Shown here piece after piece: positions 6,220-6,460 of a stretch of DNA of 6,460 nt; within the stretch, counting starts at the first letter, position 1; each line of letters begins with the position of its first letter. Source of the stretch: CAZQAA01 sp964591255. Lineage in GTDB: Bacteria > Desulfobacterota > DSM-4660 > Desulfatiglandales > Desulfatiglandaceae. The notes below the pieces were generated by a model that searched no databases, was not told the origin of the DNA, and saw nothing but the letters and a program-made list of their open reading frames with translations. The stretch is from positions 1 through 6,460 of the forward strand of contig CAZQAA010000142.1 in assembly GCA_964591255.1 (NCBI GenBank), in the 5' to 3' direction. A program made the position numbers and the translations under genes.

Positions 6220-6460
6220 ATGAAAAAGGCACGATATACTATGTCCATTATAGCCGTCTGCCTGATGTGTTTGAGCGGAATCAGGACAGATGTTAGGGCT
6301 AATCAGGACATCCTTTTGAAAATCCTCGTTAAAAAGGGAATATTGACCAGAGAGGAAGCCGAGGCAATAAATGTCGAGGCGCGGAAGAAAGAAAAGATAA
6401 GGGACAAAAAACAAAAGGAAACCCTGGTTAAGGAAATCAAAGATAAGGGCCTCGCGGTAC
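6220..6460 (+). CDS. Secreted protein, probable phosphate-selective porin (OprP/OprO-like), 3'-truncated by the window edge
   Basis: Eighty codons are visible. They begin with a Sec signal peptide: basic MKKARY, a hydrophobic core at about 8-20, and a likely cut after VRA at residue 27. The mature start NQDILLKILVKKGILTREEA matches the short helical segment ('...L..KGIlT.eEa...') often seen at the N-terminus of OprP/OprO-type porins in Desulfobacterota. A Lys/Glu-rich, probably coiled-coil stretch (about 50-77) follows and may bind cell wall or trimerise. No barrel strands are visible yet, so the porin call rests on this N-terminus plus the Pho box and the neighbouring pst-phoU genes. ATG 6220 has a strong AAGGAGG 10 bases upstream. 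Other secreted proteins carry similar N-termini, so the family is uncertain. Confidence 0.6.
   Translation, partial: MKKARYTMSIIAVCLMCLSGIRTDVRANQDILLKILVKKGILTREEAEAINVEARKKEKIRDKKQKETLVKEIKDKGLAV

Noticed and set aside
6100..6414. 104-codon open frame on the minus strand across the porin leader
   Set aside because: It overlaps a well-supported ribosome site and signal peptide on the + strand, and its own product shows no domain.
1..6460. Mobile elements, CRISPR repeats, tRNA or rRNA genes
   Set aside because: No terminal inverted repeats, transposase motifs, regularly spaced long repeats or RNA gene signatures were seen. The genes form one continuous Pho locus.

Overview
The window is a phosphate-starvation (Pho) locus from a Gram-negative bacterium. 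Every gene reads on the + strand: the 3' part of phoR (sensor kinase), then pstS, pstC, pstA, pstB and phoU, then the first 80 codons of a secreted protein that is probably a phosphate-selective porin of the OprP/OprO type. A periplasmic PstS with a Sec signal peptide next to a likely outer-membrane porin points to a diderm. The moderate base composition, the PstB sequence style (an 'HLRVYNRIY' stretch after the Walker A motif) and the gene order look most like Desulfobacterota (the former Deltaproteobacteria). This taxonomic guess comes from memory of the families and is not proven by the sequence.

Layout: phoR (3-1319) enters from the left edge, and its partner phoB is presumably just upstream. 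The 128-base gap to pstS holds a clear set of direct repeats with an 11-base period (1330-1373), read here as tandem PhoB half-sites, followed by a -10-like TACAAT and a small 5'-UTR hairpin. pstS (1448-2506) ends on a hairpin that may lower expression of the genes behind it. pstC (2548-3492) and pstA (3456-4331) overlap. pstB (4419-5216) and phoU (5322-5990) follow after gaps of 87 and 105 bases, each of which can encode a very short, weakly supported ORF. After phoU, with no convincing terminator, a second 11-base-period array (6029-6072) precedes a leader of about 150 bases rich in alternative inverted repeats, and then the porin-like gene (6220 to the right edge).

How the genes work together: the porin would admit phosphate through the outer membrane, PstS would bind it in the periplasm, and PstC/PstA with the ATPase PstB would pump it inward. 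PhoU would link transporter state to PhoR, and PhoR would phosphorylate PhoB, which would act at the two Pho boxes in the window.

The genes are canonical and I see no new protein system. The observations most worth following up are regulatory: the two matching four-unit Pho arrays with the same spacing to the putative -10 position, and the porin leader, where one 7-base segment can pair either with an upstream copy or with the bases directly before the start codon.
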